From assembly GCA_002421825.1 (NCBI GenBank), contig DISR01000041.1, forward strand, positions 31,502 through 95,501: a stretch of 64,000 bases of DNA. Reading direction: 5' to 3'. The translations under genes and the position numbers were made by a program. The notes below the pieces were generated by a model. It had not been told where the DNA came from. It saw only the letters and a program-made list of their open reading frames with translations, and did no database searches. Below, in pieces: positions 43,897 through 57,010 of this stretch. This stretch comes from Thiobacillus sp. UBA6205. GTDB lineage: Bacteria; Pseudomonadota; Gammaproteobacteria; Burkholderiales; Thiobacillaceae. How positions within the stretch are numbered: the stretch's first letter is position 1; the number at the start of each line of letters is the position of its first letter.

Positions 43897-44166
43897 CTAG
43901 CGCTTCTCGAAACCGGAAAAGGATTTTTCTTCAGCGATTTCAGCCACTTGCACGCTGTGTACCCGGGCCAGTGGCGGGCCCTTTCTGGCCCATTCCAGCA
44001 GGCGTTCGAGCGGGGCGGCCTCTCCGCAAACCACGGATTCGACCTTGCCGTCCGTCAGGTTGCGTACCCAGCCATTCACGCCCTGTTTCAAGGCTTCCTG
44101 GCGCATCGATTCCCTGAACCACACGCCCTGTACCCGACCGGTAATGAGCAGGTGCAGGCAGGGCAT
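43897..44166 (-). CDS. acyP: Acylphosphatase
   Basis: The 89-residue enzyme hydrolyses acyl phosphates. The signature [12 protein letters not shown] carries the catalytic Arg18, and Asn36 is in GWVRNLTDG. The C-terminal part is slightly divergent (FSGFEKR). The ATG overlaps the metG stop by one base, so it is probably translated from the metG transcript. Confidence 0.94.
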   Translation of the reverse strand: MPCLHLLITGRVQGVWFRESMRQEALKQGVNGWVRNLTDGKVESVVCGEAAPLERLLEWARKGPPLARVHSVQVAEIAEEKSFSGFEKR

Positions 44167-46232
44167 TATTTGACCCGCATTCCTGGCGTGGCCCCGCTGT
44201 CGGGGGACAGTATGTACAGGCCGGCGCTCTGGCCCTCGGGGTCGCTGGCGGCCAGCACCATGCCCTCGCTCATGCCGAACTTCATCTTGCGCGGGGCGAG
44301 GTTGGCAACCATGACGGTCAGCCGCCCGACCAGGGCCTCCGGCGCATAGGCTGACTTGATGCCGGCGAATACCTGTCTGGTGCCGAGCGGGCCGACGTCC
44401 AGGGTCAGCTTCAGCAGCTTGTCCGCGCCTTCCACATGCTCGGCATTGGCGATCCTGGCGATGCGCAGGTCGATCTTGCCGAAGTCGTCGATATTGATGA
44501 AATTGGTTTCCTTGGCTTCTTCGGTCACGGCCTTGTTTTCCTGATGAACCTGCGCTTCGGCATGACGTGCCGGCGCGGGCGGGGTTTCGAGGGATTGCTT
44601 GTTGGCTTCCACCAGCGCGTCGATCTGCTTCATCTCGACGCGCGTCATGAGGTGGTTGTAGGGCTGGATCGCATGGTCGGCGGGAAGGACATGCCTGCTG
44701 TCGCTCCAGGCCAGCGGCGCAATGTTGAGAAAACTTTCCACCGCTTCGGTCAGCCTGGGCAGCACCGGCTTCAGATACAGCGCCAGCAGCCGGAACAGGT
44801 TGAGCGCCACGGTGCAGGCTTCATGCAGACGGGCTTCCTGGCCTGCCTGCTTGGCAATATCCCAGGGCTTCTCGTCGTTGACGTACTGGTTGGCGATGTC
44901 GGCCAGCGCCATGATCTCGCGCACGGCCTTGCTGTATTCGCGCCCGTCGAAATAGCCGGCGATCTCGGCAGCCTTGTCCTGCAGGGCCTGGATCGCGGGA
45001 TTGGCGGGGCAGGCAGCGAGCTTGCCGTCGAATCGCTTGCTGATGAAGCCGGCCGAACGCGAGGCGATGTTGACGAACTTGCCGACCAGGTCGGCATTCA
45101 CGCGCGCGGCGAAATCCTCGAGGTTGAGGTCGATGTCGCTCATGTCGTCGGACAGCTTGGCGGCAAAGTAGTAGCGCAGCCATTCAGGATTGAGTCCGGT
45201 ATCGAGATAGCTTTGCGCGGTGATGAAGGTGCCGCGCGACTTGCTCATCTTCTGGCCGTTCACGGTGAGGAAGCCATGGGCGAACACCTTGCTCGGCGTG
45301 CGGTGGCCGGAAGCCTCGAGCATGGCGGGCCAGAACAGGGCGTGGAAGTAGAGGATGTCCTTGCCGATGAAGTGATAGAGCTCGGTGTCCGAGCCGGCCT
45401 GCCACCAGGCATCGAAGTCCAGCTTGTGGTCGGCACAATACTTCTTGAAGCTGGCCATGTAACCCACCGGCGCGTCCAGCCACACGTAGAAATACTTGCC
45501 CGGCGCATCGGGGATTTCGAAGCCAAAGTAGGGCGCGTCGCGCGAGATGTCCCAGTCGGAAAGTCCCGCGGCGAACCATTCCGCCATCTTGTTGGCAGCT
45601 TCGTTCTGCAGGGTGCCGGACTGGGTCCATTGCTTGAGGAAGGCTTCCTGCTTGCCGAGCTTGAAGAAGTAATGGTCCGAAGTCTTGCGGACGGGCTTGG
45701 CGCCGGACACCACCGAATATGGGTCCTTGAGGTCGGTGGGCGAATAGGTCGTGCCGCAGACTTCGCAGTTGTCGCCGTACTGGTCGGCGGCGCCGCACTT
45801 CGGGCAGGTGCCCTTGATGAAGCGGTCGGGCAGGAACATTTCCTTCACCGGGTCGAAGTACTGCTCGATGGCGCGCACCTCGATCAACCCCGCGTCGCGC
45901 AATTTTTTGTAGATGCTGCCGGCCAGCTCGCGGTTTTCCTCGGAATGCGTGGAGTAGTAATGGTCGAAGTCGATGTGGAAGCCGTCGAAATCGCGCTTGT
46001 GGGCGTGCCAGACGCGGTCGATCAGTTGTTCCGGCGTGATGCCTTCCTTGTCCGCGCGCAGCATGATGGCGGTGCCATGGGTGTCGTCCGCGCAAACGTA
46101 GTGCGCCTCGTGCCCCTGCATTTTCTGGAAGCGCACCCAGATGTCGGTCTGGATGTACTCGACCAGGTGGCCCAGGTGGATGTCGCCGTTGGCGTAGGGC
46201 AGGGCGGAGGTGACGAGAAGCTTGCGCGGCAT
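44166..46232 (-). CDS. metG: Methionyl-tRNA synthetase
   Basis: This class I synthetase of 688 residues has the HIGH-type motif HLGH at 19-22 and a zinc knuckle with CPKCG and CEVCG. The KMSKS motif is in GQKMSKSRG. After the anticodon-binding helical domain comes a C-terminal EMAP-II-like tRNA-binding domain (about 580-688: [28 protein letters not shown]), as in the long bacterial form. The start is ATG 46230-46232. acyP follows directly. Confidence 0.97.
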   Translation of the reverse strand: MPRKLLVTSALPYANGDIHLGHLVEYIQTDIWVRFQKMQGHEAHYVCADDTHGTAIMLRADKEGITPEQLIDRVWHAHKRDFDGFHIDFDHYYSTHSEENRELAGSIYKKLRDAGLIEVRAIEQYFDPVKEMFLPDRFIKGTCPKCGAADQYGDNCEVCGTTYSPTDLKDPYSVVSGAKPVRKTSDHYFFKLGKQEAFLKQWTQSGTLQNEAANKMAEWFAAGLSDWDISRDAPYFGFEIPDAPGKYFYVWLDAPVGYMASFKKYCADHKLDFDAWWQAGSDTELYHFIGKDILYFHALFWPAMLEASGHRTPSKVFAHGFLTVNGQKMSKSRGTFITAQSYLDTGLNPEWLRYYFAAKLSDDMSDIDLNLEDFAARVNADLVGKFVNIASRSAGFISKRFDGKLAACPANPAIQALQDKAAEIAGYFDGREYSKAVREIMALADIANQYVNDEKPWDIAKQAGQEARLHEACTVALNLFRLLALYLKPVLPRLTEAVESFLNIAPLAWSDSRHVLPADHAIQPYNHLMTRVEMKQIDALVEANKQSLETPPAPARHAEAQVHQENKAVTEEAKETNFINIDDFGKIDLRIARIANAEHVEGADKLLKLTLDVGPLGTRQVFAGIKSAYAPEALVGRLTVMVANLAPRKMKFGMSEGMVLAASDPEGQSAGLYILSPDSGATPGMRVK

Positions 46233-46334
46233 GGGAAGGTGGTGAATTGCTAAAAGGCGCTATTTTACTTGAGCCTGAGCATCGATTCGTGCCGCTGATG
46301 CCGGTTTCGCGATTATTCGCCCTGCGCGGGCCGC

Positions 46335-46787
46335 TCAGGCAGGCGGCAGCTTCACGAGTTCGGTATGGCCGAAGCCCTGGGTGTAATCGATCAGGGACAT
46401 CACGCCGGGGCGCACCCGCACGAAGGCCAGGCCCGGCTCGTCCGGCGTGACCTCGCCCATCTCGGGGAATTTCTTCGCCAGCAGGGCAAGGGCATGTTCG
46501 CGCTCGCGCTTGCCTTTCAATACCCGGGCATGCCCGCCCAGCGACAGGCCCCTGGTGCTGTTCCAGTCACGCGGGTCGCGGTCGATGGCGGCGGACACCT
46601 TGTCGTTCTTGCGGATGTTCTTCGCCTTCTGGCTGGCCGTGTCGCAGCAGAAATAGAGGTCGAAGCCCTCGTTGGCGTAGGTCACCGTCGTCGCCTGGGG
46701 GAAACCGTCCGGCCTCAGCGTGGCAAGGGTCATGCTCTTGTGGCGCCGCAGCAGATCGAGGATGAACTTTTCCTGGGACTTGTCCAT
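46335..46787 (-). CDS. Pyridoxamine 5'-phosphate oxidase-like flavoprotein
   Basis: The 150-residue split-barrel protein of the PNPOx-like superfamily begins FILDLLRRHKSMTLATLRPDGFPQATTVTY and continues with LYFCCDTASQKAKNIRKNDKVSAAID. These fit an FMN- or F420-type binding barrel. The true PdxH substrate motifs are lacking, so an uncharacterised flavoprotein is more likely. It stands alone between metG and a nucleotidyltransferase module. Confidence 0.85.
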   Translation of the reverse strand: MDKSQEKFILDLLRRHKSMTLATLRPDGFPQATTVTYANEGFDLYFCCDTASQKAKNIRKNDKVSAAIDRDPRDWNSTRGLSLGGHARVLKGKREREHALALLAKKFPEMGEVTPDEPGLAFVRVRPGVMSLIDYTQGFGHTELVKLPPA

Positions 46788-46851
46788 GGCGGGCTCCTGT
46801 GAGAGAAGAGGGTTCTCTCATCATAGGCCGGCAGGCACGGCGGAGTTTGCG

Positions 46852-47040
46852 CTATTTTGTTTGAGCGGCTTGCCCGGAAGGCGGGGCCTGGCTTTCCGGT
46901 ATGTCCGATACGCGTGTCAGCAGGATGAAGGTCGCCAGTTCTTCCTGCCAGCGCAACTTTTCCTCGGTCGGCAGTGCCCTGAAGGCTTTCAGGCGTTCGT
47001 CGCTGACGTAGTAGGTGCGGTCGCCGCGGTCGAAGGACAT
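46852..47040 (-). CDS. Small partner of nucleotidyltransferase, 62 aa
   Basis: The short ORF reads MSFDRGDRTYYVSDERLKAFRALPTEEKLRWQEELATFILLTR and then a Pro/Gln-rich tail. The ERLKAFRALPTEEKLRW part forms a predicted helix and looks like the small proteins often encoded next to AbiEii-like nucleotidyltransferases. ATG 47038-47040 lies 2 nt after the stop of that gene, so the two are translated together. The function is not known; a toxin-antitoxin-type pair is conceivable. Confidence 0.6.
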   Translation of the reverse strand: MSFDRGDRTYYVSDERLKAFRALPTEEKLRWQEELATFILLTRVSDIPESQAPPSGQAAQTK

Positions 47041-47042
47041 GA

Positions 47043-47528
47043 TCAGGATTCCTTCAAACGCTTGAGGTGTTCGATGTCTGCCAGGTCGATCGGGCGGCCG
47101 ACGGCTTGCTTGAGCGCGATCAGATCGTCGATGCAGGCGACCGTCACCGCGACTTCTCCTGCATGAAACGTCACTGCACGCTCGCGCATGCCCGCAAAAT
47201 CGACGGGCGGATAGAGCAGCACATCCAGGGTAATGCCCGCCGCGCCCGGCGCTTTCAATGCGAAAGCATCGAGGTTGCGTTCGCGATGCCACTGAGCCAG
47301 TTGATCAAGGTCGGTCAGCGCGTCCAGTTCGACCGGCAGCACCGGCGTCATGCCGAGTGCTCTTGCCATTCCCGCCAGCGAGGCAAGGTTCTCCGGCGTC
47401 ATGGCCACGGTCACGTCGATGTCCATGGTTGCGCGCTCGATGCCGTGCAGCGAGATTGCCAGGCCGCCGATCAGGACATACTCGACCTTGTGGCGTTCGA
47501 GGGCGGAAAAAAGGTCGAGGTAGAACAT
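47043..47528 (-). CDS. AbiEii-like nucleotidyltransferase
   Basis: The 161-residue protein has the nucleotidyltransferase core: IGGLAISLHG with Gly21-Gly22, then Asp36 and Asp38 in RATMDIDVT, and the third acidic residue Asp102 in GITLDVLLYP. It ends with CIDDLIALKQAVGRPIDLADIEHLKRL, the helix typical of MNT/AbiEii-like proteins. The family includes toxins of type IV toxin-antitoxin systems, but stand-alone members of unknown function are common. It pairs with the 62-aa gene downstream. Confidence 0.8.
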   Translation of the reverse strand: MFYLDLFSALERHKVEYVLIGGLAISLHGIERATMDIDVTVAMTPENLASLAGMARALGMTPVLPVELDALTDLDQLAQWHRERNLDAFALKAPGAAGITLDVLLYPPVDFAGMRERAVTFHAGEVAVTVACIDDLIALKQAVGRPIDLADIEHLKRLKES

Positions 47529-47539
47529 GGATCGAAGGT

Positions 47540-50188
<2,649 letters not shown>

Positions 50189-50259
50189 GGCGTGACAGTC
50201 GGAAATTGACGGGAAAACCGCTATTCTAGCGTCTTTGACGTGTTCGCTGAATTACCACC

Positions 50260-51471
50260 ATGAGCAAAGCCGACCTGAAGAAAAAAGCCCTCGACTACCA
50301 CCGCCTGCCCAAACCGGGCAAGCTTTCGGTCGAATCCATGAAGCCCTGCGCAACACAGGACGAGCTTTCGCTCGCCTATTCGCCGGGCGTGGCCGAGCCG
50401 GTGCGCGAGATCGCCAAAAACCCCAGGCTTGCCTACGACTACACCAACAAGGGCAACCTCGTCGCCGTGGTGTCCAACGGCACCGCCATCCTCGGCCTCG
50501 GCAACCTCGGCCCGCTCGCCTCCAAGCCGGTGATGGAAGGCAAGGGCGTGCTGTTCAAGCGCTTCGCCGGCATCGACGTGTATGACATCGAGATCAACGC
50601 CAAAACCGTGAAGGACGTGGTCAGGGTGGTCGAGGCCATGGCGCCCACCTTCGGCGGCATCAACCTGGAAGACATCGCCGCGCCCGAGTGCTTCGAGATC
50701 GAGGCGCAACTGAAGAAAAAGCTCGACATTCCGGTATTCCACGACGACCAGCACGGCACAGCGGTGATCATCTGCGCCGGCCTCATCAACGCCCTGCACA
50801 TCCAGGGCAAGCAGCTGGCCGACGCGAAAATCGTCTGCCTGGGCGCGGGCGCGGCCGGGCTGTCGTCCATGAGTTTGCTGGTGGCGATGGGCGCGAAGAA
50901 ATCCAACATTACCCTGGTCGATTCGAAAGGGGTCGTGAGCAAGGCGCGCACCGATCTCAACAAGTACAAGAAACCCTGGGCGCGCGCGACCGGGATGAAG
51001 ACCCTGGCCGAGGCCATGGACGGCGCCGACGTGTTCGTCGGCGTGTCCGGCCCCGACCTGGTGAGCCCGGCCATGGTCAAGAGCATGGCGGCGAAGCCCG
51101 TCGTGTTCGCGCTGGCCAACCCCGATCCGGAAATCACCCCCGAGAAGGCGCACAAGACGCGCAAGGACCTGATCATGGCGACCGGCCGCTCGGATTACCC
51201 CAACCAGGTCAACAACGTGCTGGGCTTCCCCTACATCTTCCGCGGCGCGCTCGATGCACGCGCCAGGGCCATCACCCAGGACATGCTTATCGCCGCGGCC
51301 AAGGCGCTCGCCGAACTCGCGCGCGAGAAGGTGCCGGGCTCGGTGCTCAAGGCCTACAAGGTCAAGAAGATGGCATTCGGCCCCGACTACATCCTGCCCA
51401 AGCCCTTCGATCCGCGCCTGATCGAGCGCATTCCCGCGGCCATCATCAAAGCGGTGAAGAGGTCGACATAG
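50260..51471 (+). CDS. maeB: Malic enzyme, single-domain
   Basis: This enzyme oxidatively decarboxylates malate to pyruvate. The 403 residues hold the malic enzyme N-terminal domain (LSLAYSPGVAEPV, VSNGTAILGLGNLG, VFHDDQHGTAVI) and a Rossmann domain with GAGAAGLSSMSLLVAMG. The phosphotransacetylase-like C-terminal domain of long MaeB proteins is absent. NADP or NAD preference cannot be settled from the sequence. It precedes sdhC by 16 nt and may be the first gene of the sdh transcript. Confidence 0.93.
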   Translation: MSKADLKKKALDYHRLPKPGKLSVESMKPCATQDELSLAYSPGVAEPVREIAKNPRLAYDYTNKGNLVAVVSNGTAILGLGNLGPLASKPVMEGKGVLFKRFAGIDVYDIEINAKTVKDVVRVVEAMAPTFGGINLEDIAAPECFEIEAQLKKKLDIPVFHDDQHGTAVIICAGLINALHIQGKQLADAKIVCLGAGAAGLSSMSLLVAMGAKKSNITLVDSKGVVSKARTDLNKYKKPWARATGMKTLAEAMDGADVFVGVSGPDLVSPAMVKSMAAKPVVFALANPDPEITPEKAHKTRKDLIMATGRSDYPNQVNNVLGFPYIFRGALDARARAITQDMLIAAAKALAELAREKVPGSVLKAYKVKKMAFGPDYILPKPFDPRLIERIPAAIIKAVKRST

Positions 51472-51487
51472 AAGTCGGCATAAACGC

Positions 51488-51874
51488 ATGTACAAAGCGC
51501 GCCCAGACCGCCCGGTTACGCTGCCACTCCTGAGTTTGCGCCTGCCGCTGGCGGGCTGGGTTTCGTTCCTGCACCGGGTCTCTGGCGTGCTGCTGTTTTT
51601 CAGCCTGCCGCTGGCGCTCTATGCGCTCGACCGTTCCCTGCGCGGACCCGAAGCCTTCGACGCAATGCTGCAGCAAATGGCACAACCCGCCGCGCGCATC
51701 CTGCTGCTGCTGGTCGTGTGGGCGCTGGCGCATCACCTCTTTGCGGGCATCCGCCATCTGCTCATGGACCTGCATTTCGGGGTGAGCCTCGCTGCCGCAC
51801 GGCGTTCTGCGCTGATCGTGGCGCTCGCCGCCGGCGCGGTCGCGCTGATCACGGCCTGGAGGCTGTTCGCATGA
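51488..51874 (+). CDS. sdhC: Succinate dehydrogenase cytochrome b556 subunit
   Basis: The 128-residue, three-TM membrane anchor has RLPLAGWVSFLHRVSGVLLFFSLP, which contains the Ser and Arg of the quinone site, and WALAHHLFAGIRHLLMDLH with the heme-ligand His. The length is normal. It overlaps sdhD by 4 nt. Confidence 0.94.
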   Translation: MYKARPDRPVTLPLLSLRLPLAGWVSFLHRVSGVLLFFSLPLALYALDRSLRGPEAFDAMLQQMAQPAARILLLLVVWALAHHLFAGIRHLLMDLHFGVSLAAARRSALIVALAAGAVALITAWRLFA

Positions 51875-52233
51875 GAAAGCCTGTCACGGGCAGTCACAGC
51901 GGCACCGGCTGGTGGCTGGCGCAGCGCTTCTCGGCCGTGGTGCTGCTGTTCACGGGGCTGATCCTGTGGCTCGCATTCCTGCAGGCGCCCTCGCTGGATT
52001 ATGCAAGCTGGAACGCGCTGTTCGAGACAAACGCAATCCGGCTGCTGGTCTGGCTGCTGGTTGCGAGCCTGTGCCTGCATGCCTGGATAGGCCTGCGCGA
52101 CGTGCTGATGGATTACGTGAAGCCGCTGTCGCTGCGGCTCACGCTCAACCTGCTGTTCATCCTGGTGCTGGTGCTGTGCATGGTGTGGGCCACGGCGATC
52201 GTGTGGGGGGCGCATGGACAAGCGAACTTTTGA
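51871..52233 (+). CDS. sdhD: Succinate dehydrogenase membrane anchor subunit
   Basis: The 120-residue, three-TM anchor carries [38 protein letters not shown] and the last helix [20 protein letters not shown] 51871 overlaps the sdhC stop; the frame runs further upstream inside sdhC and that part is not used. The stop overlaps sdhA by 20 nt. Confidence 0.94.
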   Translation: MRKPVTGSHSGTGWWLAQRFSAVVLLFTGLILWLAFLQAPSLDYASWNALFETNAIRLLVWLLVASLCLHAWIGLRDVLMDYVKPLSLRLTLNLLFILVLVLCMVWATAIVWGAHGQANF

Positions 52234-53971
52234 TGCCCTGATCATCGGCGGCGGCGGCTCCGGCCTGCGCGCCGCGCTGCAACTGGCCGACTCCGGCTTC
52301 AAGGTCGCGGTGGTGTCCAAGGTGTTTCCCACCCGTTCGCACACGGTGTCGGCGCAGGGCGGCATCACCGCCGCGCTCGGCAACGTGACCGAGGACAGCT
52401 GGCACTGGCACATGTTCGACACCGTCAAGGGCTCGGACTACCTCGGCGACCAGGACGCCATCGAGTTCTTGTGCCGCGAGGCGGCGAGCGCGGTGTACGA
52501 GCTCGAGCACATGGGCCTGCCGTTCTCGCGCCTGGAGAATGGAAAAATCTACCAGCGCGCCTTCGGCGGCCAGTCGCAGAACTTCGGCGGCGAGCAGGCG
52601 GTGCGCACCTGCGCCTGCGCGGATAGAACCGGCCATGCGCTGCTGCACACGCTGTACCAGCGCAACATCGCCGCGCGCACCCAGTTCTTCGACGAATATT
52701 TCGCGCTCGACCTGGTGCGCGATGCGGAAGGCTATTGCCTCGGCTTGACGGCGATGAGCATCGAGACCGGCGAACCCATCCTGATCGAGGCGCGCGCCAC
52801 CCTGCTCGCCACCGGCGGGGCGGGGCGCGTGTTCTGGAATACCAGCAATGCCATGATCAATACCGGCGACGGCCTCGGCATGGTGTTGCGCGCCGGGCTG
52901 CCGCTGGAGGACATGGAGTTCTGGCAGTTCCATCCCACCGGCATCGCGGGGGTGGGCAGCCTCATCACCGAGGCCGTGCGCGGCGAGGGCGGCTATCTCG
53001 TCAACAGTCAGGGCGAGCGCTTCATGGAACGCTACGCGCCGCATGCGAAGGACCTCGCCTCGCGTGACGTGGTGAGCCGCGCCATCGCCACCGAAATCCA
53101 TGAAGGCCGCGGCTGCGGTCCGCACGGCGATCATGTGCTGCTGAAGCTCGAACACCTGGGCGAGCAGGTCATCGCCGAGCGCCTGCCGGGCATCCGCGAA
53201 CTCTCCATCCGCTTCGCCGGCATCGACCCGGCGAGTGCGCCGATTCCGGTCGCGCCCACCGCGCACTACATGATGGGCGGCATTCCCGCCAACCTCAACG
53301 GCCAGGTGGTGGCGCCGGCAAGATATGGCCCGGAGGAGCCGGTGCCCGGCCTCTATGCCGTGGGCGAGTGCGCCTGCGTGTCGGTGCACGGCGCCAACCG
53401 CCTGGGCGGCAACTCGCTGCTGGATCTGGTGGTCTTCGGCCGCGCCGCCGGCCGCCACATGATCGAATACCTGCGCGAGAATCCCTATCCGCGCGATCTA
53501 TCCGAGGACGCGATACAGCCCGGCCTCGAGCGCCTGGCGCGCTGGGGCGAGCAGCGCGGCGACGAGACCGTCGCTGCCGTCACGCGCGACCTGCGCCGGC
53601 TGATGCAGAAGCACTGCGGCGTGTACCGCAACCGCAGCTTGCTGGAAGAGGGTTTGAAGGCGCTGACGGCGCTGCAGGCGAGGGCAGGGCGGATCACGCT
53701 CGGCGACCAGAGCAAGGTGTTCAACACCGCGCGCATCGAGGCGCTGGAGCTGGAGAATCTGTTATTGGTCGCCCGCGCCACCCTTGTCTCCGCACTTGCA
53801 CGCGAGGAAAGCCGCGGCGCGCACAGCCGCGAGGACTTCCCGCAGCGCGACGACGACCATTGGCTCAAGCACACCCTCTACCACCTGGAAAACGACCAGC
53901 TCGACACCAAGCCTGTGCGCCTGAAGCCGCTCACGGTGGACAGCTTCAAGCCCATGGCGCGGAGCTACTGA
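52214..53971 (+). CDS. sdhA: Succinate dehydrogenase flavoprotein subunit
   Basis: The 585-residue catalytic subunit has the FAD-binding [18 protein letters not shown] (about 11-28) and the covalent FAD ligand His43 in [10 protein letters not shown]. The succinate site is in HPTGIAGVG and [12 protein letters not shown]. Covalent flavinylation needs SdhE, which in this genome appears only as a fused domain at 54836-55630. The length is normal. sdhB overlaps the stop. Confidence 0.97.
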   Translation: MDKRTFDALIIGGGGSGLRAALQLADSGFKVAVVSKVFPTRSHTVSAQGGITAALGNVTEDSWHWHMFDTVKGSDYLGDQDAIEFLCREAASAVYELEHMGLPFSRLENGKIYQRAFGGQSQNFGGEQAVRTCACADRTGHALLHTLYQRNIAARTQFFDEYFALDLVRDAEGYCLGLTAMSIETGEPILIEARATLLATGGAGRVFWNTSNAMINTGDGLGMVLRAGLPLEDMEFWQFHPTGIAGVGSLITEAVRGEGGYLVNSQGERFMERYAPHAKDLASRDVVSRAIATEIHEGRGCGPHGDHVLLKLEHLGEQVIAERLPGIRELSIRFAGIDPASAPIPVAPTAHYMMGGIPANLNGQVVAPARYGPEEPVPGLYAVGECACVSVHGANRLGGNSLLDLVVFGRAAGRHMIEYLRENPYPRDLSEDAIQPGLERLARWGEQRGDETVAAVTRDLRRLMQKHCGVYRNRSLLEEGLKALTALQARAGRITLGDQSKVFNTARIEALELENLLLVARATLVSALAREESRGAHSREDFPQRDDDHWLKHTLYHLENDQLDTKPVRLKPLTVDSFKPMARSY

Positions 53972-54666
53972 TGAAATTCCGCCTGCATCGCTACGACCCG
54001 GAAAGCGGCGAAAAACCCACCATGCAGGAAGTCGAGCTTGACATCGACCCGGCCGGCAAGATGCTGCTCGACGCCCTGCTCGAACTCAAGGCCGGCGACG
54101 ACACCCTGGCCTTCCGCCGCTCCTGCCGCGAAGGCGTGTGCGGCTCCGACGCGGTCAATGCCAATGGCCGCAACGTACTGGCCTGCGTCACCCCCTTGTC
54201 CAGCCTGAAGGAACCGATCGAAATCCGCCCCTTGCCCGGCCTGCCGGTGATCCGCGATTTCGTCGTCGACATGGAGCCGTTCTACCGCCAGTACCGCTCG
54301 ATCAAGCCCTGGCTCGTCAACGACGAACCCGAACCCGAGCGCGAACGCCTGCAGACGCCCGAGGAGCGTGCCGAGCTGGAAGGCGCCTACGAATGCATCC
54401 TGTGCGGCGCCTGCACCAGTGCCTGCCCCTCGTTCTGGTGGCATCCCGACAGGTTCGTCGGCCCCTCCGGCCTGTTGCAGGCCTGGCGCTTCATCGCCGA
54501 CAGCCGCGACCAGGCCACCGAGGAACGACTCGACAACCTGGAAGATGCCTACCGGCTGTATCGCTGCCGCGGCATCATGAGCTGCGTGGAAGTCTGCCCC
54601 AAGGGACTCAATCCCACCGAGGCCATCGGCAAGATCCGCGAACTGCTGGTCAAACGCAAGGTTTGA
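53971..54666 (+). CDS. sdhB: Succinate dehydrogenase iron-sulfur subunit
   Basis: The 231 residues carry the 2Fe-2S ligands (Cys52, Cys57, Asp60, Cys72 in CREGVCGSD and NVLAC), the 4Fe-4S motif CILCGACTSACP and the 3Fe-4S motif with CRGIMSCVEVCPKGLNP. ATG 53971 overlaps sdhA. The gene is followed, after 38 nt, by an inverted-repeat element where sdhE would normally begin. Confidence 0.97.
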   Translation: MKFRLHRYDPESGEKPTMQEVELDIDPAGKMLLDALLELKAGDDTLAFRRSCREGVCGSDAVNANGRNVLACVTPLSSLKEPIEIRPLPGLPVIRDFVVDMEPFYRQYRSIKPWLVNDEPEPERERLQTPEERAELEGAYECILCGACTSACPSFWWHPDRFVGPSGLLQAWRFIADSRDQATEERLDNLEDAYRLYRCRGIMSCVEVCPKGLNPTEAIGKIRELLVKRKV

Positions 54667-54704
54667 TGGGGTGAGATGTGAGGCGTGAGGGCTAGAGTGT
54701 TTTT

Positions 54705-54821
54705 CCCCTCTCCCCTCGCGGGGCGTAGGCAGGGTTTCGCGAGGCATGCCTCGCGCTGCCGAAGCCGGATCGGGGTGCAATCCGATCCGTGGGGCGCGGA
54801 GCGGGGGTAGGGGTGAGGGGG
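54705..54821. repeat. Left 117-bp inverted repeat of the DUF559 element
   Basis: This segment is the exact reverse complement of 55166-55282 along all 117 bases. It contains two hairpins of its own, the palindrome CGCGAGGCATGCCTCGCG and CGGATCGG / CCGATCCG. It lies directly between sdhB and the DUF559 start. Confidence 0.95.
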
Positions 54822-54835
54822 AGATAGGCACCAGC

Positions 54836-55630
54836 ATGGCGAATCGCCTGGCAAAATCATTGCGAACATCCATGACGGATGTAGAAAAACGCCTGTGGTA
54901 TTTGCTGAGAGACAGGCGTTTGAATGGATATAAATTCCGGCGACAAATGCCTATTGGCCCTTACGTTGCAGATTTCGTTTGTCTACAGTCCAGATTGATT
55001 GTGGAATTGGACGGCGGCCAGCATGCCGAGCAGGCTGAAAAGGACAAGGTGCGGGACGAGTGGCTGAAAAGCCAGGGGTTTGTCGTGCTGCGTTTCTGGA
55101 ACAACGATGTTTTGGCGAATACCGAGGGTGTGCTTCAGGCCATTCTGGGACATTGCGAAAAGCTGCCCCCTCACCCCTACCCCCGCTCCGCGCCCCACGG
55201 ATCGGATTGCACCCCGATCCGGCTTCGGCAGCGCGAGGCATGCCTCGCGAAACCCTGCCTACGCCCCGCGAGGGGAGAGGGGAATTTGAGGCAGTCTCCC
55301 GCGAGGGGAGAGGGGAATTTGAGGCAGTCTCCCGCGAAGGGAAAGGGGAGTTCTGGGCAGTTTCCCGCTGGGGGGGATGCGAGAGCTGCTGCCAGCGCGG
55401 ACCGCCTTCGCCGCCTGCGCTGGCGCTGCCGGCGCGGATTGCTGGAGCTGGACCTGTGGCTGCAGCGCTTTGCCGATGCCGGCCTGGATGCACTATCTGC
55501 CGAGGAGTGCGGCGCGTTCGAGACTTTGCTGCAAGAGGCCGATGCCGATCTGCTGGCCTGGCTGGAAGGCCGCCAAGCGGTTCCTGTGGATCATGCGGCC
55601 ATCATTGAAAGAATCCGCGCGTCTGGGTGA
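54836..55630 (+). CDS. DUF559 endonuclease-like protein fused in frame to SdhE
   Basis: The 264-residue ORF combines two families. Residues 1-109 are a DUF559 domain (related to Vsr and PD-(D/E)XK nucleases), with MTDVEKRLWYLLRDRRLNGYKFRRQ and the likely metal ligands Asp46, Glu57 and Asp59 in YVADFV and IVELDGGQH. Residues 111-149 are encoded by the right inverted repeat and about 145-177 by a 33-bp tandem repeat (ARGEGNLRQSP units). Residues about 185-264 are SdhE, the flavinylation factor for SdhA, with the RGxxE motif as R200-G-L-L-E204. Alternative TTG starts at 55286 and 55319, each after GGGGAGAGGGG, could give SdhE alone. sdhE normally lies between sdhB and gltA, as here. Confidence 0.8.
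   Translation: MANRLAKSLRTSMTDVEKRLWYLLRDRRLNGYKFRRQMPIGPYVADFVCLQSRLIVELDGGQHAEQAEKDKVRDEWLKSQGFVVLRFWNNDVLANTEGVLQAILGHCEKLPPHPYPRSAPHGSDCTPIRLRQREACLAKPCLRPARGEGNLRQSPARGEGNLRQSPAKGKGSSGQFPAGGDARAAASADRLRRLRWRCRRGLLELDLWLQRFADAGLDALSAEECGAFETLLQEADADLLAWLEGRQAVPVDHAAIIERIRASG
55166..55282. repeat. Right 117-bp inverted repeat of the DUF559 element
   Basis: This is the exact reverse complement of 54705-54821. It overlaps the C-terminal part of the DUF559 reading frame and is translated as a Pro/Arg-rich segment. Confidence 0.95.
55265..55363 (+). repeat. 33-bp tandem repeat, three units
   Basis: The units start at 55265, 55298 and 55331; the third is less exact, and a fourth begins at 55364. 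The unit length is a multiple of three, so the frame into SdhE is kept. Each of the first two units holds GGGGAGAGGGG followed by an in-frame TTG. Confidence 0.9.
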
Positions 55631-55646
55631 TTTGGCGCTGGCGCGC

Positions 55647-55652
55647 TACAAT
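55647..55652 (+). promoter_or_regulatory. -10-like TACAAT ahead of gltA
   Basis: TACAAT lies 30 nt before the gltA ATG. A matching -35 box is weak, so this is tentative. Confidence 0.3.
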
Positions 55653-55681
55653 CGGGCCAGAATTACAAAGGTTTCAAGCCG

Positions 55682-56980
<1,299 letters not shown>

Positions 56981-57010
56981 ACCCTGCCGACGCTGCGAGG
57001 TCTGTGCGCC

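Larger units (their letters stand above)
54705..55282 (+). mobile_element. Putative mobile element: DUF559 gene within perfect inverted repeats
   Basis: The 578-bp unit has 117-bp perfect inverted repeats enclosing a DUF559 coding region, with no other gene. It interrupts the usual sdhB-sdhE order. No target-site duplication is clear. That it moved here as a unit is inferred from the identical repeats and the disrupted gene order. Confidence 0.6.

Noticed and set aside
55265..55363. CRISPR-like array from the 33-bp repeats
   Set aside because: The units are directly joined without spacers and are translated in frame; no cas genes occur.
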